Shown: piece by piece, positions 35,764-46,172 of the stretch | Layout of the letters: each line of letters opens with the position of its first letter | How positions within the stretch are numbered: the stretch's first letter is position 1 | Source of the DNA: Legionella bozemanae | Lineage (GTDB): Bacteria > Pseudomonadota > Gammaproteobacteria > Legionellales > Legionellaceae | DNA: 64,000 nt | Reading direction: 5' to 3' | NCBI RefSeq assembly: GCF_001648595.1 | Contig: NZ_LBAW01000007.1 | Location: forward strand, 1-64,000 | Position numbers and translations under genes: made by a program | The notes under the pieces: model-generated | The model's input: the letters and a program-made list of their open reading frames with translations, nothing else | Databases searched by the model: none | Told to the model about the DNA's origin: nothing

Positions 35764-38610
35764 ATGGGTAAACCAGTTCATGTTGTAATAATAGGTGGTG
35801 GGATTTCGGGATTGACTTTGGCTAATTTATTAGTTCATGGGAATAAAAGAGTTAAATTTCATGTAACCATATTAGAATCCCGACCCTATTCTTCTAATCA
35901 AGAAAGTATCGGTGGAGGTATAGGTATTTGGCCGTCAAGTCAATTGGTATTGAAGAATATGCCAAACTACCAAAATTTTATTGAACAAAATGGGTTTCCT
36001 ATGCCATTCCCTAGTTATCGGGATTCTAATGGAAGGATATTGGCAAGAGCTAATGAAGATTTTGGAGACCGATTTCCTGTTCAATGTTTAAACCGCGATG
36101 ATTTAATAAATATGCTGCTAGCCGGTTTAAAAAATAGAGAGGATGTTGAAATTATTACATCACAAAAAATTAACGGATACAAAAGACATAATGATAAAAT
36201 TGTAGTTAATATTGATGGTAATAAATCATGTAAAGGTGATTTACTCATCGCTTGTGATGGCATTCATTCAAAAATCAGAAATTGTCTCATGTCTGAGTTA
36301 GGACTCCCACCAGTCCTCGAGACCGATCTGGGTTATACTTATTTTCGCGCAAATACTGAGATCCCTGTAGATTCCAAACATAAATGGTGGTCAGCATCAT
36401 TCGAAACATGGGGAACTTACAAATCTAAAAAGTATGGAAACCATGAAATTCGATTTGGTTATGTTCCGCTAAAACCACCAAATGTCTTTTGGTTTATCGC
36501 CATTAAAACGCAAGAAAATCACAAATATTTATCGCCAATTAATGGTGTTAAAGTAACTGACGAAGACACTAAGAAGTTTCTAATGGATTTGGTTCGTTCA
36601 TGGAAACCAATTCATACAGATTCTGGAGATGTTGTAGTTAATTATGAAGAGTTAATTCATCTAACAAATAAAATAATAAGAACTGACATTGCCAAAATTA
36701 AAGGGGTTGAAAAATTTCCTTGGACATCACAAGACAATCGGGTTGTGCTAATGGGGGATTCAGCTCATGCTACTGCACCGAATATTGCTCAGGGAGCTGG
36801 CTTGTGTATAGAAGATGCAGCTTGTTTGGCATCCAAGCTGAACCGAGTTGATTATTTACAAGGTATATCGGAGTATGAGCGAGAACGAAAACCAAATGCT
36901 AAAAGAGTTCAAAATGTCGCGGACTTAGTTGCGACAGTAGGACAAGTTAAAAATCCATTACTTAGAATGCTAAGAAATGGCATAATGCGTACAGCTACTA
37001 CTTTAGTGCCTTCGCTGCAACGACGCATATTTGAATATTCGGTATCTTTCAGTTTAGGTGGCTCAACAAAGTCACTATATTGGCAAGTACCTAGATTATC
37101 GATCACGGATGATTCGTTATCTTCTTTATTCGGTAGACTTTTCCCTACTTCCAGTTTACTTGATGCGCATGTAAAAGAATTTAAAACTTCTAGTGTCGGG
37201 GGTAGTGGTTTAGGTGTTGTTACAGTAGAAAAACCTACATCTTTTGCAAAGATACTCGGAACTTTTGCAGGTTTTCCCAGTGATATGAATCAACAACCCT
37301 TTTACGCAGAGGTCATCAATTTATCTAAAGATGTACAACGTTGGAACAGAATATTTGGCTACAACACGCCACAACAGAAAACATATTCAACCACACATTC
37401 GCTATATTGCGGATTTAACCGACAAATGTATTTAAGTGAAGGTGTGGGTGGTTTTCTGGACAATGCTATTCGATTTATCTATAAAGTAACGCTTCAATCC
37501 GATAAGTCGCTAAAATATGAATCCCAAGGTATAACCTTTTTTGATTCATTCAAAATCCCATTACCCTCTTTTTTATTACCAAAATCAGAGTGGAGCGAAA
37601 AACCAACAAAACATGGATGGGAATTTGATGGCAAAGTAACTTTTCCTATGATAGGCACCTTATTGCATTATTATGGCCATTTTAAAATTGATAAGAGGAA
37701 CATGGTAAGAAATAGAAGGATCATTATAGCAGGTGGCTCTGGAATGATTGGGAAAGAAGTGTGTTTGGAGTTTATCAAAAAAGGGTATGACGTATATTGC
37801 TTAAGTCGTTCTGTGAATACTCAAATAAATATTGAAGGAGTCAAAGTCAGATGCATTGATGAAGATTGGTCAGAGCTAATTGATAAAAATACAATTATAT
37901 TAAATTTAAGTGGAGCAAATCCTGGTGCTAAAAGATGGAGCTCTTCGGTAAAATCAGATATAGCAGAATCACGCTTTCAAGTAATTGATACAATAATTCG
38001 TAATATAGAAAGAGCCTCCGAAAAACCTTTAAAGTATCTACAAGCTTCAGCAGCTGGATTTTATGGTGATGCCGGCAATGCAATTTTGACTGAAGAAAGC
38101 GAATCAGTCGTCGGTGGTGAACCCGGAACAAAATTCAGAGTAGAAGTCTGTAAGGAAATTGAAAAAAGAGCAAAGAGAGCGAATTGTGATGTGGTTAATT
38201 TAAGAATTGGACATGTTTTATCTAATACTGGTGGTCTTTTACCCTATTATAGACGATCTGCTTTTTTCAATGCAGGCAGGTTTGGTTCTGGTCATCAATT
38301 TGTACCTTTTGTACATGTTCGGGATCTTGCGAAAGCTATTGAATTTATTGCGAGCAACAACAACATTATTGATGGCGCAATAAATATCACTGCTCCGCAG
38401 CCGTGTAGTAATTCTGAAATGTTGAACGAGTTGCGATTGATTAAGTGGGGACCGGGAGTACCAATTCCGGAATCAGCTTTAAAATTAATAATCGGTGAAT
38501 CATCTGTGGTATTAACGGATTCCGAACGAGTACAGCCGAAGAGGTTACTCGATAGCGGATTCAAATTTGATTATAATACCATAAGTGAATCCCTACATGG
38601 ATTGCAGTAG
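35764..38610 (+). CDS. Triple-domain fusion: FAD monooxygenase, DUF4166 and SDR39U1-type epimerase
   Basis: 948 residues in one intact frame. Residues 1 to about 410 are a PHBH-type FAD monooxygenase: VVIIGGGISGLTLANLL for the dinucleotide fold and VLMGDSAHATAPNIAQGAG for the second FAD motif. Residues about 455-640 resemble DUF4166 (FGRLFPTSSLL, FAGFPSD, FDGKVTFPMIGTLLHYYGHF). Residues about 650-948 are an NAD-dependent epimerase of the TIGR01777/SDR39U1 type: IIIAGGSGMIGKEV, NLSGANPGAKRW, ASAAGFYGD, with the DUF1731 tail (PKRLLDSGFKF). Substrate unknown; perhaps it hydroxylates and then reduces or rearranges one small molecule. AGGGTGAGAT precedes the ATG. It is the last gene of the block between mrdA and rlmH. 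Confidence 0.8.
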   Translation: MGKPVHVVIIGGGISGLTLANLLVHGNKRVKFHVTILESRPYSSNQESIGGGIGIWPSSQLVLKNMPNYQNFIEQNGFPMPFPSYRDSNGRILARANEDFGDRFPVQCLNRDDLINMLLAGLKNREDVEIITSQKINGYKRHNDKIVVNIDGNKSCKGDLLIACDGIHSKIRNCLMSELGLPPVLETDLGYTYFRANTEIPVDSKHKWWSASFETWGTYKSKKYGNHEIRFGYVPLKPPNVFWFIAIKTQENHKYLSPINGVKVTDEDTKKFLMDLVRSWKPIHTDSGDVVVNYEELIHLTNKIIRTDIAKIKGVEKFPWTSQDNRVVLMGDSAHATAPNIAQGAGLCIEDAACLASKLNRVDYLQGISEYERERKPNAKRVQNVADLVATVGQVKNPLLRMLRNGIMRTATTLVPSLQRRIFEYSVSFSLGGSTKSLYWQVPRLSITDDSLSSLFGRLFPTSSLLDAHVKEFKTSSVGGSGLGVVTVEKPTSFAKILGTFAGFPSDMNQQPFYAEVINLSKDVQRWNRIFGYNTPQQKTYSTTHSLYCGFNRQMYLSEGVGGFLDNAIRFIYKVTLQSDKSLKYESQGITFFDSFKIPLPSFLLPKSEWSEKPTKHGWEFDGKVTFPMIGTLLHYYGHFKIDKRNMVRNRRIIIAGGSGMIGKEVCLEFIKKGYDVYCLSRSVNTQINIEGVKVRCIDEDWSELIDKNTIILNLSGANPGAKRWSSSVKSDIAESRFQVIDTIIRNIERASEKPLKYLQASAAGFYGDAGNAILTEESESVVGGEPGTKFRVEVCKEIEKRAKRANCDVVNLRIGHVLSNTGGLLPYYRRSAFFNAGRFGSGHQFVPFVHVRDLAKAIEFIASNNNIIDGAINITAPQPCSNSEMLNELRLIKWGPGVPIPESALKLIIGESSVVLTDSERVQPKRLLDSGFKFDYNTISESLHGLQ

Positions 38611-38683
38611 AAACCTTGGAGACTCCAGTTTGCATCGCTTATGTCACACCTATTTACTAAATTTCTCCCCGTATCCGGAATTT

Positions 38684-39154
38684 CTACTTGTGATAGGGAT
38701 GATTATTAATAATAGACCAGGCTCTGTATAAAGTTTCTAACAAAATAATGCGGACTAGGGGGTGGGGTAGAGTGAGTTTTGATAAAGACCAACGTTCATT
38801 ACATAATTTAAGTATTTCTGGAGAAAGACCTTCGGGTCCACCGATTATAAAGCAGAGATGGCTGCTTGTTTGTTGTAATTGAGATATTTTAAGCGCTAAT
38901 TCTTCGCTGCTAAATGCTTTGCCTTCAATATCCAGAGCAATAATTCGTGCGTTATTGGGTAAAGCATCTTTGATAAGCGCAGATTCCTTTTCTAATATTC
39001 GCAATAAATCTGATGATTTACCTCGGCGAATCAATGGTATTTCAATGAGTTTGAGTTGAACACCATCATTTAAGCGTTTGGCATACTCATTAGCCCCTTG
39101 GTTAACCCAGTCGGGCATTTTATTGCCTAAAGTAATGATGGTGATTTTTAACAT
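38684..39154 (-). CDS. rlmH: 23S rRNA pseudouridine-1915 N3-methyltransferase RlmH
   Basis: 156 residues, family length 155. SPOUT knot features: [31 protein letters not shown] and [20 protein letters not shown], with the C-terminal NHPYHK typical of RlmH. It methylates pseudouridine 1915 on the assembled ribosome with SAM. It follows rsfS by 19 bases. The usual next gene, mrdA, is displaced 5.3 kb away. Confidence 0.96.
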   Translation of the reverse strand: MLKITIITLGNKMPDWVNQGANEYAKRLNDGVQLKLIEIPLIRRGKSSDLLRILEKESALIKDALPNNARIIALDIEGKAFSSEELALKISQLQQTSSHLCFIIGGPEGLSPEILKLCNERWSLSKLTLPHPLVRIILLETLYRAWSIINNHPYHK

Positions 39155-39173
39155 AATGATTTAATAAAAGTAT

Positions 39174-39509
39174 TTAATCTTTGATCGGCTCTTCCCACAG
39201 GCCTTCCAGATTATAATATTGCCTGTATTCAGGCTGCATGACATGAATGATAAAGTCACTAAAGTCAATAAGCACCCAGTCGCCGGTTTCCAGTCCTGTA
39301 CAATTCATGGCAGGAGAGCCAGCAGATTTCATATCTTCCATTATTTTTTGTGAAATTGCTTTAACATGCCGAGAAGAACGTCCTGAAGCAATAATCATAT
39401 AATCAGTAATTGTCGTCTGTTTTCGAACATCAATTACTTTAACATCAATAGCTTGATTGTCATCAAGCAACTGCAACAGTTTAGTTAACATTGGGTTTTG
39501 ATTTGACAT
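39174..39509 (-). CDS. rsfS: Ribosome silencing factor RsfS
   Basis: 111 residues. LLDDNQAIDVKVIDVRKQ, YMIIASGRSSRHVKAI and the GLETGDWVLIDFSDFIIHVM block are diagnostic. RsfS binds L14 (uL14) and keeps ribosomal subunits apart when nutrients are short. It is the first gene of rsfS-rlmH here. Confidence 0.96.
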   Translation of the reverse strand: MSNQNPMLTKLLQLLDDNQAIDVKVIDVRKQTTITDYMIIASGRSSRHVKAISQKIMEDMKSAGSPAMNCTGLETGDWVLIDFSDFIIHVMQPEYRQYYNLEGLWEEPIKD

Positions 39510-39661
39510 AAATGAGACTAATTATTTATAAAAAGCGCCGAATGATAGCAGTATTTTCCCTATTTAAAAAGAGCTGAATGAACCTGCGCAACTCAATTAC
39601 AGGTAAAATCGCTGGTTAATACAAAAAAATATTTATTAATCATAAGCTTATTTTATTTTTT

Positions 39662-39821
39662 GTAACGTTTCAATAAGTCGGGGCAAAAAGCACAGCCTAC
39701 TTTCTGCGGCTTGTCCGCAGAATCCAGGAGTTTCGCTCTGTGCCTGGATCTCTGGATCCTGCGGACAAGCCGTAGGACGTAGAGGAAAAATGCAATTTGC
39801 CCCGACTTATTGAGACGTTAC
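39662..39821. repeat. 160-bp nested inverted repeat
   Basis: The outer arms of 26 bases (39662-39687 and 39796-39821) are reverse complements with one mismatch. Inside lies a second palindrome (about 39703-39726 and 39752-39775; core GGCTTGTCCGCAG) that is related to the repeat at 4285-4336. Together they could fold into a long cruciform-like hairpin. It sits in a 373-bp gap upstream of rsfS and downstream of the leftward POT gene; nothing else but AT-rich sequence is seen there. Confidence 0.8.
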
Positions 39822-39882
39822 ATTTTTTTGCATTAAGAGTGTAGGGATTCTCTATTTTGAGGTAGATGAAACAAAATGGTGC

Positions 39883-41397
39883 CTAAGCTCCATTTTGTTT
39901 CAATTTCAAAGATGATGACTCAGTTGAATGCGTATGAGTTAATAAGAATTTGATTACTGCAAATAAGACCAGGCAGCATAAAGCAGCAATAAATAGTATT
40001 CCTAATTGTTGAGTGAATGCTGCAGCATAAAGAGTTTTTAATACTGCAATATTTGTTTCGCCCGAAGGAATAGCTGTTAATGAAGCCAGTTTGCCTGATA
40101 AAAATCCGCCAATTCCCAGAGAAACAAAAAAGATACCCATCAGGGTGCTCACTTTGTTTTTGTCTGCAAGAAGTGTAATTGCAGATAATCCTACTGGAGA
40201 TAATAGAAGCTCAGCCAATGAAAACATTAAATAAGCTGGGATAATTAAAAGAGGTGAGAGTAATGCATTCTTGTCAGTGAAGTTGCTGACTAAAGCAATA
40301 ACAGCATAAGCTGCTGTGGTAATAAATATAGCAAGCAGAAATTTTTTTCCAATACTTAATCCACGCTCCACCAAGTTAAGTTTGGGATTTTTCTTGGCGA
40401 GAAAGTAACCAATAATCAGCATTCCTACGCTTTGAATCGTTACATAATAAGGCGCTGGGAAATGAATACCACAAAATGTTGGCTCAACAACTCGTGAAAT
40501 AAATAGAGTCAATGACATAAACATTTGAAAATAGAAAGACCAGAATACTACTGAAATAATACACAATAAACCAATCACAAGAGTTTGACGTGATTGATTG
40601 GCATCTTCCTTGCTGACTGAATATAAGATATAAGCTGCTGAGAACAATACAACCAGTCCAAATATAAGATTGGCTAATTGAGGTGAATTTAAAATATAAA
40701 ATGATAAGGACCACAGGAATACCATTAAGAAAATGGCGGTAACGATTTTTTTATATTGAAAAACAAAAGGATTGTAGTCTTTAATGTTGTATTTTTTGAT
40801 ACCATGCAAAAAAACGAGGAAAGCTATGATCATCCCAATTGCAGCACTGGTGAAAGAGGCAACCCATCCAAAATACTCGTTTAATATACTTGGTAGTGTG
40901 GTTCCTAAAATAATACCTGTAGTAATTCCCATATAAAAAATAGTAAAACCACTCTCACGACGAGCAGATCCCGTAAGATATTCATTTCCTAAAAGGGAGG
41001 AAATATTCGGCTTCAATAGTCCCGTTCCTACGGCAATTGCTGCAAGAGATGCTGTAAGTACAGTAGTGTTATCGACTGATGATAAGATACAATAGCTCAC
41101 AAAGAGTACAACTGCACCGAGTAAAACAGCGCGTTTTTGCCCTATTAATTTATCTGCAATCCAGCCTCCTACCACAGGGGAAAGGTAGGTCAAGGCAGTA
41201 AATGAGCCAACTAATGCATAAACTTGCTTATCCGGCCATTTGAAATGCAAAGCTAAATAAAGTGCTAAAAGAGATTGAACTACATAAAAACCATATCGTT
41301 CCCACATTTCAGTTGCAAAAAAAATACGGAGTGACTTTGGGTGTTTTTCAGAGTTGGCGTGCACTTTATTTAAATATGTGAGTTTAGGGTAACCCAA
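39883..41397 (-). CDS. POT/PTR-family proton-coupled peptide transporter
   Basis: 504 residues with about 14 membrane helices. The N-terminal ATEMWERYGFY contains the ExxER proton-coupling motif of the family, followed by SPVVGGWIADKLIGQKRAV and later the FYMGITTGIILG region of the family signature. It imports di- or tripeptides with protons, suited to an amino-acid-consuming organism such as Legionella. It stands alone, transcribed leftward. Confidence 0.88.
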   Translation of the reverse strand: MGYPKLTYLNKVHANSEKHPKSLRIFFATEMWERYGFYVVQSLLALYLALHFKWPDKQVYALVGSFTALTYLSPVVGGWIADKLIGQKRAVLLGAVVLFVSYCILSSVDNTTVLTASLAAIAVGTGLLKPNISSLLGNEYLTGSARRESGFTIFYMGITTGIILGTTLPSILNEYFGWVASFTSAAIGMIIAFLVFLHGIKKYNIKDYNPFVFQYKKIVTAIFLMVFLWSLSFYILNSPQLANLIFGLVVLFSAAYILYSVSKEDANQSRQTLVIGLLCIISVVFWSFYFQMFMSLTLFISRVVEPTFCGIHFPAPYYVTIQSVGMLIIGYFLAKKNPKLNLVERGLSIGKKFLLAIFITTAAYAVIALVSNFTDKNALLSPLLIIPAYLMFSLAELLLSPVGLSAITLLADKNKVSTLMGIFFVSLGIGGFLSGKLASLTAIPSGETNIAVLKTLYAAAFTQQLGILFIAALCCLVLFAVIKFLLTHTHSTESSSLKLKQNGA

Positions 41398-41626
41398 TTA
41401 TAACATAGTATCATGAGAGATCATAGACAATGTGTTCTCTTGAAGGTCATTATGAGTGGTAATTAGTAATTATAGTAATCAAAGTGAATAATTATTATAA
41501 GATATTTATGAGCTAAACTTATAAAGATTTATCTCAAATAGTCCGCCACTAAAATTGATATCTATGCTCTGAAATAGCTCTGGTGTATGATGCTTCTATT
41601 TTATTTTCGTTATGGAGCATTTCTTA

Positions 41627-43291
41627 ATGGAAGACTATAAGACAAATCGAGTAATTAAAGCTAATCGAGGAAATGAAAAACAAGCCAAAAGCTGGCTTAC
41701 TGAGGCGGCGCTTCGTATGTTGTGCAATAATCTTGACCCGGATGTGGCGGAGGATCCAGATTCTCTAATCGTATATGGGGGGTTAGGGAAGGCTGCTCGT
41801 AATTGGGCGTGTTTTAACAAAATTGTTGATGTTCTCAAGACATTAAATGATCAACAAACCCTGTTAATTCAATCAGGTAAACCTGTTGGTGTTTTTAACA
41901 CTCATGAAGATGCACCTCGAATTCTTATTGCCAATTCTAATTTGGTCCCGCGCTGGGCTACTTGGGAACATTTTAATGAGTTGGATAAAAAAGGTTTGAT
42001 GATGTATGGACAGATGACTGCAGGAAGCTGGATTTATATTGGTTCGCAAGGCATTGTTCAAGGTACTTATGAAACATTTGTTGCAGCTGCTCGTAAACAC
42101 TACGCAGGAAGTTTAGAGGGACGTTGGATTTTAACTGGTGGTTTAGGTGGAATGGGAGGAGCACAAACTTTAGCCGGTACAATGGCAGGAGCGAGTGTGT
42201 TAGCTGTTGAGTGTGATATATCAAGAATAGAAAAACGTATTAAAACAAGATATTTGGATCGGTATACAACGGACTTGGATGAAGCTTTGGCATGGATAAA
42301 TGAATCGTGTCAAAAGAAAAGCCCATTATCTGTGGCTGTTTTAGGAAATGCTGCAGAAATTTTTCCTCAGTTGGTTCGGCGAGGAGCTTCTCCAGCGTTA
42401 GTTACTGACCAAACGAGTGCTCATGATCCTTTAAATGGATATCTTCCTGCTGGATGGACTTTAGAGCAGGCAGCAAAATTGCGTAAAACTGCACCGGATA
42501 AAGTGGTTACTGCAGCAAAACAGTCTATGGCGGTCCAGGTTCATGCAATGCTTGAATTCCAAAAAAGAGGCATTCCTGTTTTTGATTATGGGAATAATAT
42601 AAGGCAAATGGCTTTTGAAGCGGGAGAAAAAAGTGCTTTTGAATTTGAAGGTTTTGTTCCTGCTTACATCCGACCTTTATTTTGTGAAGGCATAGGGCCT
42701 TTTAGGTGGGTTGCTTTATCAGGAGATCCTGAAGATATTTATGCCACTGATGAAATGGTTAAAAAATTAATTCCAGATAATCAACATCTGCATAATTGGC
42801 TGGATATGGCGAAGAAGAAAATTGCATTTCAGGGATTGCCGGCGCGTATCTGTTGGGTTGGGTTAAAAGATCGTGCTCGTTTAGCATTGGCCTTTAATGA
42901 AATGGTTCGTAATGGGGAAGTTAAAGCGCCTATTGTGATAGGAAGGGATCATTTAGACTCTGGCTCAGTGGCCAGCCCTAATCGTGAAACTGAAGGGATG
43001 ATTGATGGTAGTGATGCGGTATCTGATTGGCCATTACTCAACGCTTTATTAAATTGTGCGAGTGGTGCAACTTGGGTTAGCATCCATCATGGTGGTGGAG
43101 TAGGTATGGGATTTTCACAACATGCTGGAGTTGTGATTGTTGCAGATGGTACTGATAAAGCTGCAAAACGTTTGGCAAGAGTGCTCCATAATGATCCGGC
43201 GACCGGTGTCATGCGTCATGCGGATGCAGGGTATGAACTTGCAAAAAAATGCGCTAAAGAAAACTCACTTTGGCTGCCTATGGAATCTTAG
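41627..43291 (+). CDS. hutU: Urocanate hydratase
   Basis: 554 residues, the family length of about 555. The NAD-binding block [20 protein letters not shown], the active-site region [18 protein letters not shown] and the C-terminal [17 protein letters not shown] are diagnostic. It converts urocanate to imidazolone propionate, step two of histidine degradation. The ATG at 41627 has GGAG nine bases before it; the ATG at 41612 lies before that site. hutH follows after a 103-bp gap with a weak hairpin (43350-43373). Confidence 0.96.
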   Translation: MEDYKTNRVIKANRGNEKQAKSWLTEAALRMLCNNLDPDVAEDPDSLIVYGGLGKAARNWACFNKIVDVLKTLNDQQTLLIQSGKPVGVFNTHEDAPRILIANSNLVPRWATWEHFNELDKKGLMMYGQMTAGSWIYIGSQGIVQGTYETFVAAARKHYAGSLEGRWILTGGLGGMGGAQTLAGTMAGASVLAVECDISRIEKRIKTRYLDRYTTDLDEALAWINESCQKKSPLSVAVLGNAAEIFPQLVRRGASPALVTDQTSAHDPLNGYLPAGWTLEQAAKLRKTAPDKVVTAAKQSMAVQVHAMLEFQKRGIPVFDYGNNIRQMAFEAGEKSAFEFEGFVPAYIRPLFCEGIGPFRWVALSGDPEDIYATDEMVKKLIPDNQHLHNWLDMAKKKIAFQGLPARICWVGLKDRARLALAFNEMVRNGEVKAPIVIGRDHLDSGSVASPNRETEGMIDGSDAVSDWPLLNALLNCASGATWVSIHHGGGVGMGFSQHAGVVIVADGTDKAAKRLARVLHNDPATGVMRHADAGYELAKKCAKENSLWLPMES

Positions 43292-43394
43292 AACAGACTT
43301 TGTTTGGACTTTTATCTAACAAACTTTTGGTTCTAGTTGTGATCTCAATATTGGGTTAAAAAAAAGACCCAATGACATTTAAGGAGGTAAATTA

Positions 43395-44924
43395 ATGCAA
43401 GAATCTTTTATTCTTCAACCTGGCGAGTTGAACTTGCAGTCAATCAAATATATTTTAAATCAGCAATTGCATTGTGTTCTGGCTAAAGAAGCATTTGAGA
43501 AGATTCATGCATCGCATCAAACGGTTAAAAAAGTAATTCTCGATAAAAAAACGGTATACGGAATTAATACGGGTTTTGGCTCGTTGGCAAATCAAACAAT
43601 TTCAGAGGAAAACCTGAAACAGTTACAGCGAAATATAGTTCTTTCCCACGCTTGTGGAACAGGTGAGCTGTTGTCTGATGAAATTGTTGCCTTAATTTTA
43701 CTGCTTAAGATAAATAATTTGGCTCAAGGATATTCTGGAGTTCGCCTGGAATTGATTGAAGCACTAATCTCTTTATTCAATCACAAAATTTATCCCTGCA
43801 TTCCCTCGAAGGGTTCAGTAGGTGCTTCTGGTGATTTGGCCCCATTAGCCCACATGTCTTTGCCGTTATTAGGGGTAGGTGAGGTACGTCATCAAGGAAA
43901 AGTAATCAGTGCGATTGAGGGATTGAAAATCGCGGGTTTAAAGCCAATTGAATTGGAAGCAAAAGAAGGACTTGCTCTTTTAAACGGGCTACAAGCTTCT
44001 ACGGCTATTGCTTTAAGTGCCTTGTTTATTACAGAAACTTTGTTTGAAACAGCACTAGTTGCTGGTGCTTTATCAGTGGATGCGGCAAATGGCAGTGATG
44101 TGCCATTTGATGAACGGATTCAAAAGGTACGAGGTCATGAGGCACAGCAAAATGTAGCAGCATGCTATAGAGAATTATTAGCTGGAAGTGAGATCCGCGA
44201 GGCTCATCGCCATTGCACGCGAGTACAAGATCCTTACTCATTAAGGTGTCAGCCCCAAATTATGGGTGCGATATTGCATCAAATTCGATTTGTAAGAAAG
44301 ACTTTAGACGTTGAAATCAATGCTGTTTCTGATAACCCACTTGTTTTTAATGAGCAAGAGCAAATTATTTCAGGAGGCAATTTCCATGGGGAGATTGTTG
44401 CCATGGCGGCTGATAATCTTGCTTTGGCTGTAGCTGAGATAGGAGCAGGTGCCGAACGACGCATCGCGCTGCTAATTGATAAAAACTTTAGTGGTTTACC
44501 TGCTTTTCTCATTAAAGAAAGCGGCTTAAATTCAGGATTTATGATTGCTCATGTTACTGCAGCAGCTTGTGCCAGTGAGAACAAGGCGCTTGCCCATCCA
44601 CATTCAGTAGATAGTCTTCCAACTTCTGCGAATCAAGAAGATCATGTATCTATGGCAACCAGCGCTGCCCGACGGTTACATGAGATGAATGATAATACTG
44701 CAACTATTTTAGCTATTGAGTTATTAGCAGCGGGACAGGGAATTGAATTTCATAAACCACTAAAATCATCGACATTATTAGAAAAATTTCATCAACGCAT
44801 TCGTTCTAATGTTGCAGCTTATGATACGGATCGTTTTTTTGCACCTGATATTGCCATAATCAAGCAAAAGATTTTCGATAAGGAGTTTACCACACCATTT
44901 TTCCATTTGTGGAATAAAAATTAG
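43395..44924 (+). CDS. hutH: Histidine ammonia-lyase
   Basis: 509 residues. [15 protein letters not shown] carries the Ala-Ser-Gly that self-cyclises into the MIO group. [12 protein letters not shown] and the [12 protein letters not shown] block complete the signature. It deaminates histidine to urocanate, the substrate of HutU. An excellent AAGGAGGTAAATTA precedes the ATG. The rnhA start is two bases after its stop, so the transcript may continue. Confidence 0.96.
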   Translation: MQESFILQPGELNLQSIKYILNQQLHCVLAKEAFEKIHASHQTVKKVILDKKTVYGINTGFGSLANQTISEENLKQLQRNIVLSHACGTGELLSDEIVALILLLKINNLAQGYSGVRLELIEALISLFNHKIYPCIPSKGSVGASGDLAPLAHMSLPLLGVGEVRHQGKVISAIEGLKIAGLKPIELEAKEGLALLNGLQASTAIALSALFITETLFETALVAGALSVDAANGSDVPFDERIQKVRGHEAQQNVAACYRELLAGSEIREAHRHCTRVQDPYSLRCQPQIMGAILHQIRFVRKTLDVEINAVSDNPLVFNEQEQIISGGNFHGEIVAMAADNLALAVAEIGAGAERRIALLIDKNFSGLPAFLIKESGLNSGFMIAHVTAAACASENKALAHPHSVDSLPTSANQEDHVSMATSAARRLHEMNDNTATILAIELLAAGQGIEFHKPLKSSTLLEKFHQRIRSNVAAYDTDRFFAPDIAIIKQKIFDKEFTTPFFHLWNKN

Positions 44925-44926
44925 GG

Positions 44927-45367
44927 ATGAACGTGAGCATAGAAATTTATACCGATGGAGCATGTAAAGGAAATCCAGGGCCTGGTGGCTGGGGGGTGTT
45001 GCTTCGTTATAAAGGACAAGAAAAAACCTTACATGGAGGAGAAGCACATACGACGAACAATCGTATGGAACTTATGGCCGCTATCAAAGGTTTGGAAGCT
45101 TTAAAACGCCCTTGTGACGTTGATTTATATACTGATTCTCAGTATTTGAGACAAGGTATGACGGATTGGTTGGCCAACTGGAAATTAAATGGTTGGCGTA
45201 ATTCCAAAAAGGAGCCTGTGAAAAATGCAGATCTTTGGAAGTTATTAGATGAATTGGCTTCGCGTCATAAAATAAATTGGCACTGGGTAAAAGGACATTC
45301 AGGTCATGTGGAAAATGATTTGGTTGATGCTTTAGCAAACCAAGCAATCGAAGAGTTAAGTGAGTAA
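44927..45367 (+). CDS. rnhA: Ribonuclease HI
   Basis: 146 residues. [20 protein letters not shown] holds the first catalytic Asp; [15 protein letters not shown] the Glu; [12 protein letters not shown] the next Asp; and [14 protein letters not shown] the last. It removes RNA from hybrids and works beside the DNA polymerase proofreading subunit, whose gene dnaQ follows three bases after the stop, as in many Gammaproteobacteria. Confidence 0.97.
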   Translation: MNVSIEIYTDGACKGNPGPGGWGVLLRYKGQEKTLHGGEAHTTNNRMELMAAIKGLEALKRPCDVDLYTDSQYLRQGMTDWLANWKLNGWRNSKKEPVKNADLWKLLDELASRHKINWHWVKGHSGHVENDLVDALANQAIEELSE

Positions 45368-45370
45368 ATA

Positions 45371-46072
45371 ATGCGTCAGATTGTTTTAGATACAGAAACT
45401 ACGGGTATAGGGCATGAGCATGGGCATCGGGTGATTGAAATAGGCTGTGTCGAATTAGTGGACAGAAAATTAACCGGCAAGCATTTCCATGTTTATCTCA
45501 ATCCAGAACGCCAGGTTGATGAGGGTGCTTTTCGTGTCCATGGGATTAGTGATGAATTTTTGCGGGATAAACCTTTATTTGCGGAAAAGGCTGATGAGTT
45601 TTGGCAGTTTATTATTGGTGCTGAGTTAATCATTCATAATGCTCCCTTTGACGTGGGATTTTTGAATTCTGAGTTGAGGCTTATCAAATGGAATAAGAAA
45701 TTAGAAGACTTTTGTACTATTATTGATACACTCGTTTTGGCACGTGAAAAATATCCTGGGCAACGAAATAGTTTGGATGCTTTATGTAAACGATATGGCA
45801 TCGATCACTTTAATCGTGAACTTCATGGTGCTTTGCTTGATGCCGAGATTCTTGCATACGTGTATTTAGCAATGACAGGTGGCCAAACCAGCTTATTTGC
45901 CGAGGTTGAAGAAACATCAAGTCATGCTAAAGCAAAGGCTCAAGAAGTTGCAGCGCTTCATTTGGCAAATCCTATTGTTGTACCAGCAGATAGTGGAGAA
46001 TTGGAGTTGCATCAAGCTTTTGTTGATTTTTTACACAAAAAATCAGGTATTAATCATTGGGGCGAGAACTGA
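45371..46072 (+). CDS. dnaQ: DNA polymerase III epsilon (proofreading) subunit
   Basis: 233 residues. Exonuclease motifs: IVLDTETTGIG (Exo I), IIHNAPFDVGFLN (Exo II) and HGALLDAEILAYVY (Exo III). The C-terminal 50 residues (polymerase-binding tail) end in KSGINHWGEN, close to the usual end of DnaQ. Terminator at 46122. Confidence 0.96.
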   Translation: MRQIVLDTETTGIGHEHGHRVIEIGCVELVDRKLTGKHFHVYLNPERQVDEGAFRVHGISDEFLRDKPLFAEKADEFWQFIIGAELIIHNAPFDVGFLNSELRLIKWNKKLEDFCTIIDTLVLAREKYPGQRNSLDALCKRYGIDHFNRELHGALLDAEILAYVYLAMTGGQTSLFAEVEETSSHAKAKAQEVAALHLANPIVVPADSGELELHQAFVDFLHKKSGINHWGEN

Positions 46073-46121
46073 TTTTTGGGAGGTAGTTCTCCTGTACATT
46101 TTATGGGATAACGTTCGTTAA

Positions 46122-46155
46122 CACCATAAAAGGCATTGAAATGCCTTTTATGGTG
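46122..46155. terminator. Bidirectional terminator
   Basis: A perfect 15-bp stem (CACCATAAAAGGCAT and ATGCCTTTTATGGTG) with a TGAA loop, flanked by A- and T-rich bases, between the convergent dnaQ and the small exported-protein gene. Confidence 0.85.
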
Positions 46156-46172
46156 AACTCACATTTAACTTC

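Noticed and set aside
43350..43373. ATTGGGT/ACCCAAT inverted repeat between hutU and hutH, same half-sites as the nrdA palindrome
   Set aside because: Here the halves are 10 bases apart around an A-run and no promoter is evident; more likely a weak terminator or chance than a second NrdR site.
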